64,000 bases of DNA from Sulfuricaulis limicola. GTDB lineage: Bacteria; Pseudomonadota; Gammaproteobacteria; Acidiferrobacterales; Sulfurifustaceae. The stretch is from assembly GCF_002355735.1 (NCBI RefSeq), contig NZ_AP014879.1, positions 2,046,001-2,110,000 of the forward strand. Direction: 5' to 3'. Both the position numbers and the translations under genes were made by a program. Below the pieces are notes generated by a model. That model was not told where the DNA came from. It saw only the letters and a program-made list of their open reading frames with translations, and did no database searches. Below, piece by piece: positions 8,422 to 17,439 of the stretch; the stretch's first letter is position 1, and the number at the start of each line of letters is the position of its first letter.

Positions 8422-10104
8422 TCATTCGTCCGTAACACAGCCTTCAGAGGCATTCTTGACGTTCTTGATGAACTTGTAGAGCGTGCCATGCGCAGCCTTG
8501 TACGGCGGCATTTTCCAGGCCGACTTGCGCCTGGTCATCTCCGTGTCATTCACTGCCACGCTGAGTTCGTTTTTCCCGGCGTCGATGGTGATGACATCGC
8601 CGTCGCGCAGCAGCGCGATCGGCCCGCCTTCCTGCGCCTCCGGCACCACGTGTCCGATGATGAAGCCGTGCGAACCGCCGGAGAAGCGCCCGTCGGTCAT
8701 GAGCGCCACGTCCTTGCCCAGCCCCGCGCCCATGATGGCCGAGGTCGGTGTCAGCATCTCGGGCATGCCCGGACCACCCTTCGGGCCCTCGTAGCGGATC
8801 ACCACCACGTCGCCCTTCCTGATCTCGCTGCGCTCCAGGCCCTTGAGCATGTCCTCTTCGCAGTCATACACCCGCGCCGGACCGGAGAAACGCAGGCCTT
8901 CCTTGCCGGTGATCTTGGCCACCGCGCCTCCGGGCGCGAGATTGCCGCGCAGGATCCGGATATGGCCGCTTGGCTTGATCGGTTTCTCCAGCGGCATGAA
9001 CACCTCCTGGCCCGGTTTCAGGCCCGGCAGCGGCGCCAGGTTTTCCGCGATGGTCCTGCCCGTTACCGTGAGGCAGTCGCCGGCGAGCAATCCCTTTTCG
9101 AGCAGGTACTTCATCACCGCTGGCGTGCCGCCGGCGTTGTGCAGATCTTCCATCACGTACTTGCCGCTCGGTTTCAGATCGGCGAGAAACGGCACGCGGT
9201 CGGAGACCTTCTGGAAATCGTCGATGGTGAGCGGCACGCCCACGGCGCGCGCCATGGCGATCAGATGCAGCACCGCGTTGGTGGAGCCGCCCAGCGCCAT
9301 GACGATGACCATGGCGTTCTCGAACGCCGCGCGCGTCATGATGTCGCGCGGCTTGATGTCCTTTTCGAGCAGGTGGCGGATGGCTCTGCCGGCGTTGAGG
9401 CACTCCTCCCGCTTGCCCGGCTCCACCGCCGGCATCGACGAGCTGTACGGCAACGACATCCCAAGCGCCTCGATGGCGCTGGCCATGGTATTGGCCGTAT
9501 ACATGCCGCCGCAGGCGCCGGCGCCGGGGCAGGAATGCTCCACGATATCCTCGCGCGCGGGTTCATCGATCTTGCCGGCGATGAATTCGCCATAGCTCTG
9601 GAACGCCGAAACGATATCGAGGGTATCGCCCTTCTTGTTGTGGCCCGGCTTGATGGTGCCGCCATAAACCATGATCGCGGGCCGGTTCAACCGGCCCATG
9701 GCGATCAGGCAGCCGGGCATGTTCTTGTCGCACCCGGGCAGCGCGATGAGCCCGTCGTACCACTGCGCGCCCATGACCGTCTCGATCGAGTCGGCGATGA
9801 TCTCACGCGATTGCAGGGAATACGACATGCCGTCCGTGCCCATGGAAATGCCGTCGGACACGCCGATGGTGTTGAAGCGCATGCCCACCAGCCCCGCCGC
9901 CTGCACGCCCTGCTTCACCTGCACCGCCAGGTCGTTCAGATGCATGTTGCAGGTATTGCCCTCGAACCAGTTGGCGACGATGCCGACCTGGGCCTTGTCC
10001 ATGTCCGCGCGCGTCAGGCCGGTCCCGTAAAGCATGGCCTGCGAGGCGCCTTGCGACTTGGGTTGCGTGATGCGGGAACTATAACGATTCAGTTTGCTTG
10101 CCAT
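8422..10104 (-). CDS. ilvD: Dihydroxy-acid dehydratase
   Basis: 560 residues, full length for the short IlvD class. It dehydrates 2,3-dihydroxy-isovalerate and 2,3-dihydroxy-3-methylvalerate to the keto acids of valine and isoleucine in the cytoplasm. Iron-sulfur cluster cysteines are visible in [21 protein letters not shown] and [14 protein letters not shown]. The C-terminal [17 protein letters not shown] signature is also intact. It is monocistronic, with no other branched-chain genes nearby. A long opposite-strand open frame across it is a GC-rich shadow. Confidence 0.96.
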   Translation of the reverse strand: MASKLNRYSSRITQPKSQGASQAMLYGTGLTRADMDKAQVGIVANWFEGNTCNMHLNDLAVQVKQGVQAAGLVGMRFNTIGVSDGISMGTDGMSYSLQSREIIADSIETVMGAQWYDGLIALPGCDKNMPGCLIAMGRLNRPAIMVYGGTIKPGHNKKGDTLDIVSAFQSYGEFIAGKIDEPAREDIVEHSCPGAGACGGMYTANTMASAIEALGMSLPYSSSMPAVEPGKREECLNAGRAIRHLLEKDIKPRDIMTRAAFENAMVIVMALGGSTNAVLHLIAMARAVGVPLTIDDFQKVSDRVPFLADLKPSGKYVMEDLHNAGGTPAVMKYLLEKGLLAGDCLTVTGRTIAENLAPLPGLKPGQEVFMPLEKPIKPSGHIRILRGNLAPGGAVAKITGKEGLRFSGPARVYDCEEDMLKGLERSEIRKGDVVVIRYEGPKGGPGMPEMLTPTSAIMGAGLGKDVALMTDGRFSGGSHGFIIGHVVPEAQEGGPIALLRDGDVITIDAGKNELSVAVNDTEMTRRKSAWKMPPYKAAHGTLYKFIKNVKNASEGCVTDE

Positions 10105-10235
10105 GAAAACTCCGCCCGTGGCCGACGGCCGGCCGATGAAAGCCGGTCATTCTAGCGCAGACCGGGGAGTTCGCTGAAGTGAAAAACAGGCAACCCGCGC
10201 CCTGCGCTGGGTCGCGGCAGAGGCAACGGGGGAAA

Positions 10236-10643
10236 TCAGGCGCCGAGCGCGCGGGCCGCGCGGTTCACGTCCTTCTGCTTGACCCATAGAATCGCGCCGA
10301 AACGTCCGGCGCCGGCGGTCACCGCATCCACGGCGGTGACGTTGACCTTGGCATGCGCCAGTTTCGTCATCACCCTGGCGATCGCGCCGCGCTGATCGCT
10401 GCCTCGGATGAGAAAGCCGGTTTTCTTGCCCCGCAGCTTGAGCTTCATGCCGCGCGCGACCGCGAGAAAGGTGGTTGGGTTCGCCGGAATGAAATCCACC
10501 TGCGAATTCCTTCCGTTGGGAAAGCCCGTGAACGCCAGCAGATTGACCCCGGCCTTCGCCAGCCCTGTCAGAATCCGTCCCGCCTCGCCCGGCCGGTTGG
10601 GGATTTGCATCGCGAAGTAACTGACCTTCTGTGCTCTGGCCAT
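10236..10643 (-). CDS. Tandem ACT-domain protein
   Basis: 135 residues. The MARAQKVSYFAM start is fixed by an AGGAGG site six bases upstream. Two ACT-like repeats fill the protein: the first begins FAMQIPNRPGEAGRILTGLA (about residues 9-28), the second KTGFLIRGSDQRGAIARVMT (about 75-95). Each has the Gly at the ligand-binding turn. Such stand-alone proteins sense small ligands, often amino acids. No catalytic or DNA-binding domain is fused to it. Placement next to ilvD is suggestive of amino-acid sensing but not proof. Confidence 0.7.
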   Translation of the reverse strand: MARAQKVSYFAMQIPNRPGEAGRILTGLAKAGVNLLAFTGFPNGRNSQVDFIPANPTTFLAVARGMKLKLRGKKTGFLIRGSDQRGAIARVMTKLAHAKVNVTAVDAVTAGAGRFGAILWVKQKDVNRAARALGA

Positions 10644-11037
10644 ACTCATCCTCCTGATGTCATGTCCGATGGCTGATGTCCGTGGCATCATAACGCAACA
10701 ACAAAAATACAGACAGCGTAGAGAGCGGGCGCGGCACTCATCGCACCGATTACCGTTCCGGAGCGCCGCAGTCTCGCGCGGGATTCGTGAAAATACAGCA
10801 TCGATGCTGGAATCCGGTCTCCAATAAAGCTAGAATGACCCTCAGCAATTCCCTCCATCTGTCCTCACCGCGCTGCCCCAGGGGCTCCAAGCGACAAGGA
10901 CGGATGATGTAACTGGTAGTCCCCGGCAAAGCTGCATCGTGCCAGAAAATTTGTGACAGGTTTCGCGTTGCCCGGCAACGGATTCCTTTATTGATCTCGA
11001 ATACCCGACCGCGGTTGGTCCGGCCAAGGAGATAACG
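10644..11037. other. Divergent non-coding region between ACT gene and trehalose operon
   Basis: About 390 bases with no supported gene. A leftward open frame over 10842-11291 is mostly antisense to otsB and lacks family similarity. The stretch should contain the promoters of both the ACT gene and the ots operon. I found no clear boxes or hairpins. Confidence 0.35.
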
Positions 11038-11058
11038 ATGGCAACAAACTCAAAATAA
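11038..11058 (+). promoter_or_regulatory. Six-codon upstream ORF (MATNSK) in front of otsB
   Basis: A strong AAGGAG site (11026-11031) precedes ATG GCA ACA AAC TCA AAA TAA at a perfect distance. The otsB ATG at 11064 is five bases after this stop and has no ribosome site of its own. Reinitiation or translational coupling from the mini-ORF to otsB is therefore likely. Whether the hexapeptide regulates anything is unknown. Confidence 0.5.
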
Positions 11059-11063
11059 CCGGT

Positions 11064-11861
11064 ATGCGCCCCCTGCACCAGCAGCAAGGGCTCGAGGATT
11101 TCTTCCGGCGCCTGCGAACCGCGCCGGAACGCGTGCTGCTGCTCGATTACGATGGCACGCTCGCGCCGTTCCGGATACGCACGGACGAGGCGCTGCCGTA
11201 TCCCGGCGTACGCGACATCCTCGATGCCATCATGGAAAGTGGCCATACCCGGCTTGTCATCGTCAGCGGCCGCTGGACCCGCGACCTGCAACCCCTGCTC
11301 GGCCTCAGGCGCCTTCCCGAAATCTGGGGTTCACACGGCTGGGAACAGCTCAAGCCCGACGGCCAATACACGGTCGCGCGCATGAACGAAATGGCGCTGC
11401 AACATCTCGCGGACGCCGACACCTGGACCGCCGAGATTGAGGCCCGGGGAGGGCGTTGCGAAATCAAACCCGGCGGTCTGGCCATCCACTGGCGCGGGCT
11501 TGACCAGGACCGGATCGCCGATATCCGCAGCCTCGTGTTCCAGAACCTGTTGATGAAGGAAATGCAAAAAACTCTCGTGTGGCATGACTTCGACGGCGGC
11601 ATCGAACTGCGCGTACCCGGTCGCCATAAGGGATTCGTGGTGAACGCCGTGCTTGCCGAAATGGCCCAGGAGACGGCCGCGGCCTATCTCGGCGATGACA
11701 CCACCGATGAAGACGCGTTCAACGCCATCCGCGGCCGCGGCATCGGCGTGCTGGTGCGCCCGCAATTCCGTGCTACAACCGCGAATTTCTGGCTGCAGCC
11801 ACCGGAGGAATTGCTCGACTTCCTGCGCCAGTGGCATGAGACCAGCGGAGAAATGAAATGA
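11064..11861 (+). CDS. otsB: Trehalose-6-phosphate phosphatase
   Basis: 265 residues. HAD-family phosphatase that removes phosphate from trehalose-6-phosphate. Motif I is LLDYDGTLAPF (about residues 28-38, nucleophile and acid Asp), motif II lies in VIVSGRW (about 71-77), and motif III/IV is YLGDDTTDEDAF (about 211-222). The Lys of the RHKGFVVN segment completes the site. Length matches E. coli OtsB. It is the first gene of otsB-mscS-otsA; its TGA overlaps the mscS ATG. Expression probably depends on the short upstream ORF. Confidence 0.93.
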   Translation: MRPLHQQQGLEDFFRRLRTAPERVLLLDYDGTLAPFRIRTDEALPYPGVRDILDAIMESGHTRLVIVSGRWTRDLQPLLGLRRLPEIWGSHGWEQLKPDGQYTVARMNEMALQHLADADTWTAEIEARGGRCEIKPGGLAIHWRGLDQDRIADIRSLVFQNLLMKEMQKTLVWHDFDGGIELRVPGRHKGFVVNAVLAEMAQETAAAYLGDDTTDEDAFNAIRGRGIGVLVRPQFRATTANFWLQPPEELLDFLRQWHETSGEMK

Positions 11862-12925
11862 ATCTGCTCGGGCAAACCTATTATGGAAACACGCTGCAGG
11901 ACTGGCTGACCGCCCTGGCCGTCGTCATCGCGCTGGCGCTGCTGCTGTATTTCGCGAAGCGCCTCGTCATCGCCCGGCTCGCAGCCTGGGCGCAAAAGAC
12001 CGAAACCCGTCTTGACGATTGCGTCGTGGAAATCCTCGCCGGCACCCGCTTCCTGTTCCTGCTGATCATTGCTTTTTATTTCGGATTGCAGTATCTGGAG
12101 CTGCCGCCAAAGCCGACGCGCCTGATCACGCACTTCACCGTCATCGCGCTGCTGCTGCAGGCGGCGATGTGGGGGAACCGGGGCATCGTCCTGTGGCTGG
12201 ACGATTACCTCAAGCGCAACAGGGAAACCGACGCCGCCGGCGCGACCACCGTGTCGGTGCTGGGCTTCATCGCGCGCGTGGCGCTATGGTCGATCCTGCT
12301 GCTGATGATCCTGGACAACCTCGGGTTCAATATCACCGCGCTCGTCGCCAGCCTGGGCATCGGCGGCGTGGCGGTGGCACTGGCGACGCAAAATATCCTG
12401 GGAGACATCTTTGCCTCGCTCTCCATCGCCATCGACAAGCCATTCGTGATCGGCGATTTCATCGTCGTCGACGATATCCTCGGCAACGTGGAATACATCG
12501 GCCTCAAGACCACGCGCCTGCGCAGCCTGGGCGGCGAGCAGATCGTGTTTTCCAACACCGACCTGCTGAAAAGCCGCATCCGCAACTACAAGCGCATGTA
12601 CGAGCGCCGCGTGGTGTTCAGTTTCGGCGTCGTCTACCAGACGCCGCATGAAAAACTCAAATCTGTTCCGGTCATGGTGCGGGAAATCATCGAGGGTCTG
12701 GAGAAGACGCGTTTCGACCGCGCCCACTTCAAGGAATACGGTGACTCGTCGCTGAATTTCGAGGTCGTCTACTTCGTGCAGGATCCGGATTACAACATCT
12801 ACATGGACATACAACAATGCATCAATCTTTCCCTCTTCGAGGGCTTCGCCCGGGAAGGCATCGAATTCGCCTACCCGACGCGCACGCTGTACCTCCATCG
12901 CGAAACAGGGGTGGTTCATGGCTGA
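11858..12925 (+). CDS. MscS-family mechanosensitive channel
   Basis: 355 residues. Three to four N-terminal membrane helices (about 20-40, 65-85, 95-115, 140-170) lead to the pore helix and the MscS signature GGVAVALATQNILGDIFASL (about 170-189). The beta domain has VIGDFIVVDDILGNVEYIGL, and an alpha/beta C-terminal domain follows. Such channels open under membrane tension and release solutes on osmotic downshock. It overlaps otsB by 4 bases and otsA by 8 bases, so it is translated together with the trehalose enzymes. The pairing suggests coordinated build-up and release of osmolyte. Confidence 0.92.
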   Translation: MNLLGQTYYGNTLQDWLTALAVVIALALLLYFAKRLVIARLAAWAQKTETRLDDCVVEILAGTRFLFLLIIAFYFGLQYLELPPKPTRLITHFTVIALLLQAAMWGNRGIVLWLDDYLKRNRETDAAGATTVSVLGFIARVALWSILLLMILDNLGFNITALVASLGIGGVAVALATQNILGDIFASLSIAIDKPFVIGDFIVVDDILGNVEYIGLKTTRLRSLGGEQIVFSNTDLLKSRIRNYKRMYERRVVFSFGVVYQTPHEKLKSVPVMVREIIEGLEKTRFDRAHFKEYGDSSLNFEVVYFVQDPDYNIYMDIQQCINLSLFEGFAREGIEFAYPTRTLYLHRETGVVHG

Positions 12926-15209
12926 CCAGCCACGTCCACGGACGACACGCTCGCTGCGCCTCGGGCTGCTGGTCGCGGCGATCATCGGCGTCGTCACTGG
13001 TCTGTTCGCCTGGCACCAGGTGCAAAATGAACGCGCCATCGACCTCGATGACGTGGGGCGGCGCGCGCATGCGCTGGCGCAGCAGCTTTCCGACCGGGTG
13101 CTGTACGCGCTGACGCTGCCGGACATACAGGCGCGCGCGCTGTTGCAGCCTCGGGTCGAGGGCTATCAGCGGCTCCTCGGTTACGCGGTGTTTCGCGCCG
13201 ATGGCCGGCTGGTCGCGGCCGGCAAGACCATCTCCGATTTCACCAACAAGCTCGATGGCCCGATGCGCGAGGCATTGCAATCCGGAAATGAAGTCACGCA
13301 ACTCACGCGCGGCGCGGGAATGCAGGTCCATGTTTTTGCCAAGAAGTTTCCCGAGAAAGGCGATGCCGAGGGCGTTCTGGTGGTGGTGCACGACGTGTCC
13401 TATATCGACGACCGCGCGCTCGCCCGGCTCGCGCAGTTCGCCTTCTGGGTCCTGATCGTCTCCCTGCTCGCGGTGGCGCTGGTGGTGGGCAGCACCTGGT
13501 TCGTGTACGAACGGCCACTCACCAAACTCGCCGACTGGATGCGGCGCCTGCGGGTAGATAACGTCGCGGAATCGCCGCCGCCGGGGCTGCCCTCGGGCCG
13601 GTTGCGCAGCGAATCGGATCGGCTGGCGGCATCTTTCCGCGCGGCACGCTCCACCGGCCGGGCGCTGTCGGAAGCGGCGCTGTTTGCCGAACAGGTGTGG
13701 ACGCCGGAGCGGCTGCGCGCGCACGCGGTGGCTTCACTTGGCGAGGCGCATCAGCTCATCGTGGTGAGCAATCGCGAACCCTACATGCACCAGTGGCGTG
13801 ACGGCCGCGGGTACGCGATCGTCCCAGCTGGCGGACTCGTGACCGCGCTTGACCCGGTGCTGCAAGCCTGCGGCGGCGTGTGGATCGCGCACGGCGCCGG
13901 CAACGCCGACCGCGCGAACGCCGATGCCGAAGGCCGGCTGACGGTACCACCCGGCGATATGCGCTACACGCTCAAGCGCGTGTGGCTGACACGCGAGGAG
14001 GAACAGGGCTACTACTACGGCTTCTCGAACGAGGGCCTGTGGCCGTTGTGTCACCTGGCGCACGAACGCCCCGTCTTCCGCGCCGAGGACTGGGAACACT
14101 ATCGCCAGGCCAACCGCCGCTTCGCGGATGCGGTGCTGGACGAGGCGGGGTCGGGCAAGGCCGTGGTGCTGGTGCAGGACTACCAGCTCGCGCTCGTGCC
14201 GCGGATGCTCAAGGAGGCGCGCCCGGATTTGCGCGTCGGCATGTTCTGGCACATCCCCTGGCCCAACCCGGAAGCGTTCCGCATCTGTCCCTGGGGAGCG
14301 GAGATTCTCGATGGCATGCTCGGTGCCGATCTCCTCGGCTTTCACCTGCAGCAATATTGCAACAGCTTTCTCGAGACCGTGGACCGCGTGCTCGAATCGC
14401 GTCTCGACTGGGATCACTTTTCCGCAGAACTGCGCGGCAGCCGCACGCGCGTGCGGCCGTTTCCCATCAGCGTGCAGCCGTGGTCCGAGCGCCACGTGCC
14501 CGGGGAAGATGCGCTCGCGAAGCAGATCACCGAACTCAGAACACAGCATCAGCTGGGGGACGTTTTCATCGCGGTCGGCGTGGATCGCATCGACTATACC
14601 AAGGGCATACCGGAGCGTTTCCGGGCCATCGCGCGATTGCTCGAAAAATATCCGCAGTATCGCGGGCGTTTCACCTTCGTCGAGCTCGGCGCACCATCGC
14701 GCACGCATATTCCGCGCTACCGCGAACACCTGGACGGGCTCGAGGCGCTAGCTGACGAAATCAACTGGAAGTACCAGAGCGAAGGCTGGAAACCGATCCA
14801 TTTTCTCGTCGCGCACCATGACGCCAGAACCGTGCACGCCTTCCTGCGCATGGCGCCGATGTGCATCGTCAGCTCCCTGCATGACGGCATGAATCTGGTG
14901 GCAAAGGAGTACGTGGCGGCGCAATCCGGCGGCGACGGCGTGCTGGTGCTGTCGGAGTTCGCCGGCGCGGCGCGCGAGCTGGCCGACGCGCTGATCGTCA
15001 ACCCGTACGATACCGAGCAATTCGCCGAGGCTGTTCGCTACGGCCTTGAAATGGATCCCGGGGAGCGGCGCGCGCGCATGCAGCGCCTCACCCGCCAGGT
15101 CGAGGAACACAATATCTACCGCTGGGCCGCGAATTTTCTCGCGGCACTCGCCGCTGAGCGCGTGGCGGGCACCGAAGCGGCCGGCGTCGGCAAGGCGGCG
15201 AACTCATAA
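12918..15209 (+). CDS. otsA: Trehalose-6-phosphate synthase with N-terminal membrane sensor-like region
   Basis: 763 residues, against about 470 for ordinary OtsA. Residues 13-31 are a membrane helix; about 32-172 look like an extracytoplasmic sensor-type domain; about 173-195 are a second helix; RPLTKLADWMRRLR (about 200-213) resembles the start of a HAMP linker. The glycosyltransferase-20 domain starts at about residue 280 (LIVVSNREPYM). Catalytic motifs are intact: DYQLALVPRM, FWHIPWPNPEAF, GVDRIDYTKGIPER, and HDGMNLVAKEY. It makes trehalose-6-phosphate from UDP-glucose and glucose-6-phosphate, probably at the membrane. Third gene of the ots operon. Confidence 0.92.
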   Translation: MADQPRPRTTRSLRLGLLVAAIIGVVTGLFAWHQVQNERAIDLDDVGRRAHALAQQLSDRVLYALTLPDIQARALLQPRVEGYQRLLGYAVFRADGRLVAAGKTISDFTNKLDGPMREALQSGNEVTQLTRGAGMQVHVFAKKFPEKGDAEGVLVVVHDVSYIDDRALARLAQFAFWVLIVSLLAVALVVGSTWFVYERPLTKLADWMRRLRVDNVAESPPPGLPSGRLRSESDRLAASFRAARSTGRALSEAALFAEQVWTPERLRAHAVASLGEAHQLIVVSNREPYMHQWRDGRGYAIVPAGGLVTALDPVLQACGGVWIAHGAGNADRANADAEGRLTVPPGDMRYTLKRVWLTREEEQGYYYGFSNEGLWPLCHLAHERPVFRAEDWEHYRQANRRFADAVLDEAGSGKAVVLVQDYQLALVPRMLKEARPDLRVGMFWHIPWPNPEAFRICPWGAEILDGMLGADLLGFHLQQYCNSFLETVDRVLESRLDWDHFSAELRGSRTRVRPFPISVQPWSERHVPGEDALAKQITELRTQHQLGDVFIAVGVDRIDYTKGIPERFRAIARLLEKYPQYRGRFTFVELGAPSRTHIPRYREHLDGLEALADEINWKYQSEGWKPIHFLVAHHDARTVHAFLRMAPMCIVSSLHDGMNLVAKEYVAAQSGGDGVLVLSEFAGAARELADALIVNPYDTEQFAEAVRYGLEMDPGERRARMQRLTRQVEEHNIYRWAANFLAALAAERVAGTEAAGVGKAANS

Positions 15210-15293
15210 CGAACACCGGCAACGAGCCCGGCATTCATTTCGCTCCGGCGTTTGGTTATCATGCCTGCCGGCGCAAACCAAGGTCATCATCCA

Positions 15294-16391
15294 TTGTACA
15301 AATTGCTGCGTGCCCTGCTGTTCCGGCTGCCCCCCGAAACCAGCCACTACCTGACCTTCACCCTGCTGCGCCTGTTTTATCACCTGCCCGGCGCAAGCAC
15401 GCTCACGCGGTCCCTGTTTGCACGCCATCCGGCGCCGTTGCCGGTCACCGTGATGGGGCTGAATTTTTCCAACCCGGTCGGGCTCGCCGCCGGCCTGGAC
15501 AAGAACGCCGAATACGTCCGGCCGCTGGCCGACTTCGGCTTTGGTTTTCTCGAACTCGGCACCGTCACACCCCGGCCGCAGCCCGGCAACCCCAAGCCAC
15601 GCCTGTTCCGCCTGCCGCGCCAGGCGGCGCTGATCAACCGCATGGGTTTCAACAATGTGGGCGCGGGTAAATTTCTTGTGAACCTCGCGGCCCAGGGCAA
15701 ACCCTGCCCGCTCGGCGTCAATATCGGCAAGAATCGCGACACCCCCCTGGAACAGGCCGCCGACGATTACCTCGCGGTGCTGAACTCGGTCTACCGCCTC
15801 GCCGATTACGTCGCGGTCAATATCTCCTCCCCCAACACCACCGGCCTGCGCGATCTGCAGCAGGAGGAAAACCTCGATGCGCTGCTGCGCGCGCTGAAAA
15901 ACGAGCAGGCCGCGCTGGCGGACAAATATGGCCGCTACGTCCCCATCGCGCTCAAGATCGCCCCCGATCTGGACGACACCCAGATCGCCGCCATCGCGCG
16001 GCTGGTGCTGGAACACAAATTCGACGCCGTCATCGTCACCAATACCACTGTCGCCCGGCCCGGCCTCGCGGACAATCCACTGGCGCGCCAGAGCGGCGGT
16101 TTGAGCGGCCGCCCGCTCAAGGAACTTTCCACGGATGTCATTCGCAAGTTGCATAACCGGTTGCAGGGCGCCGTTCCGATCATCGGCGTGGGCGGGATCG
16201 AAAATGCGCAAGATGCGTGGGACAAGCTCGTCGCCGGCGCCGATCTGGTCCAGATATACACCGCGCTGATTTACGAGGGACCCTGTGTGGCACAGGCGAT
16301 CACGCGCGGTCTGGCCGAACGCGTGCGGGCCTCCGGTTGCGCCACGCTGGCGGATGCCGTGGCGCAGGCGCGCCAGCAGAAAGCCGGTTAA
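15294..16391 (+). CDS. pyrD: Dihydroorotate dehydrogenase (quinone), class 2
   Basis: 365 residues from a TTG start (YKLLRALLF follows), chosen because class 2 enzymes begin at this point with an amphipathic membrane-binding helix. An ATG at 15261 would add 11 residues. It oxidises dihydroorotate to orotate in pyrimidine synthesis and passes electrons to quinones. FMN and substrate motifs are intact: GLAAGLDKNAEY, INRMGFNNVGAG, VAVNISSPNTTGL with the catalytic Ser, and IIGVGGIENAQDAW. It follows otsA after 84 bases, possibly in the same transcript but functionally unrelated. Confidence 0.94.
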   Translation: MYKLLRALLFRLPPETSHYLTFTLLRLFYHLPGASTLTRSLFARHPAPLPVTVMGLNFSNPVGLAAGLDKNAEYVRPLADFGFGFLELGTVTPRPQPGNPKPRLFRLPRQAALINRMGFNNVGAGKFLVNLAAQGKPCPLGVNIGKNRDTPLEQAADDYLAVLNSVYRLADYVAVNISSPNTTGLRDLQQEENLDALLRALKNEQAALADKYGRYVPIALKIAPDLDDTQIAAIARLVLEHKFDAVIVTNTTVARPGLADNPLARQSGGLSGRPLKELSTDVIRKLHNRLQGAVPIIGVGGIENAQDAWDKLVAGADLVQIYTALIYEGPCVAQAITRGLAERVRASGCATLADAVAQARQQKAG

Positions 16392-16413
16392 AAAAAAGAA
16401 ACAAAGGAATTCA

Positions 16414-16479
16414 GCCACAGAGAACACAGAGTTAAAACGGAAAAGATCTGCTCTCTGTGACCTCTGTGTGCTCTGTGGC
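16414..16479. repeat. CACAGAG-family hairpin repeat
   Basis: Left arm GCCACAGAGAACACAGAG and right arm CTCTGTGTGCTCTGTGGC pair over most of their length around an A-rich centre. Each arm is made of tandem CACAGAG-like units. It lies between the convergent ends of pyrD and the diguanylate cyclase gene and may act as a shared transcription end. A second copy is at 61519. Confidence 0.8.
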
Positions 16480-16499
16480 AGATTATTAAGTTACCCGAA

Positions 16500-17342
16500 T
16501 CAGGCGTCGGGGGCGCAGCCCACGACCACGCGATTGCGTCCTTCCCGTTTGGCCTGGTACATCGCCTTGTCGGCGTTCTGGATCAGCTCCTTCATGTCCA
16601 CGGCCTGCCGGCCGAAGCAGGCCACGCCGACGCTGACGGTGATGCGCATCTTGTCGAGCTCGCGATGCAGGTCCGCGGGGATCGCCAGCGGCGCCTCCTC
16701 CACGGCCTTGCGCAAGCGTTCCGCCAGCTGGGCCGCCGTCTTCACCGGCGTGCTCGGCGTGATCACCATGATCTCCTCGCCGCCATAGCGCGCCACGATA
16801 TCCGTGGTGCGGACGGTGTTCACGATCAGCTGCGCCAGGCCGCGCAACACCACGTCGCCGACCGGATGCCCGTAGGTATCGTTGATGCGCTTGAAGTGGT
16901 CGATGTCGATCAGCAGCACCGAAAGCGTCATGCCATAACGGCTGGCGCGCGCCACCTCGGTAGCCAGGCGGCGCTCCAGATAACGACGGTTGTAAATCCC
17001 CAGCACCGGGTCGGTGATGTTTTCCCGCTCGAGCACCGCCATGTAGCGCACGTCGCGCGCGGTCTCGAGCGATAACAGATTGACCACCAGCACGAAACAG
17101 GCGCCCAGGAAAAACACGGCGGGGACGACCAGGTCGGCGAACTGCTCGTGACTGCCCCAGAACACCGGAATGTAGGCGCCGTAACCGATGATGAATATGA
17201 AAATGAGCGAAGACAGGACGTACCAGCTGAACCGCGGGCGGCCGGGAGGAAGCAGCGTGATCAGTCGTCGGACGGGCCTCAGCGCCAGCAACTGAAGAAT
17301 GATCCCGACAGCCACCAGCCCGTTGGCGATGAAATGCAGCAT
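16500..17342 (-). CDS. Membrane-bound diguanylate cyclase
   Basis: 280 residues. The N-terminal third has three or four membrane helices (about 5-20, 37-57, 63-75, 80-95). The GGDEF domain (about 110-275) has the active-site variant RYGGEEIMV, which is accepted in active enzymes, and an upstream RTTD I-site for product inhibition. It makes c-di-GMP from two GTP at the inner membrane. There is no recognisable ligand-binding domain besides the membrane region. Monocistronic, convergent with pyrD. Confidence 0.9.
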   Translation of the reverse strand: MLHFIANGLVAVGIILQLLALRPVRRLITLLPPGRPRFSWYVLSSLIFIFIIGYGAYIPVFWGSHEQFADLVVPAVFFLGACFVLVVNLLSLETARDVRYMAVLERENITDPVLGIYNRRYLERRLATEVARASRYGMTLSVLLIDIDHFKRINDTYGHPVGDVVLRGLAQLIVNTVRTTDIVARYGGEEIMVITPSTPVKTAAQLAERLRKAVEEAPLAIPADLHRELDKMRITVSVGVACFGRQAVDMKELIQNADKAMYQAKREGRNRVVVGCAPDA

Positions 17343-17439
17343 TTATGGCGAATTCGCGCGAAGTGCGTTACCGGACCGGGCTGAAAGTATCATTCACGAG
17401 GCGCCGTGGGAAGCCGCACGCAGGAACATTCCGGATGCA

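Noticed and set aside
8359-10155. 598-codon open frame opposite ilvD
   Set aside because: His/Arg-rich antisense shadow of a high-GC gene; no ribosome site or family pattern, while ilvD on the other strand is certain.
10842-11291. Leftward open frame upstream of otsB
   Set aside because: Half antisense to otsB, no ribosome site, no recognised pattern.
16414-16479. CACAGAG tandem units considered as a CRISPR array
   Set aside because: Units are 7 bases, no spacers and no cas genes; it is a hairpin repeat.
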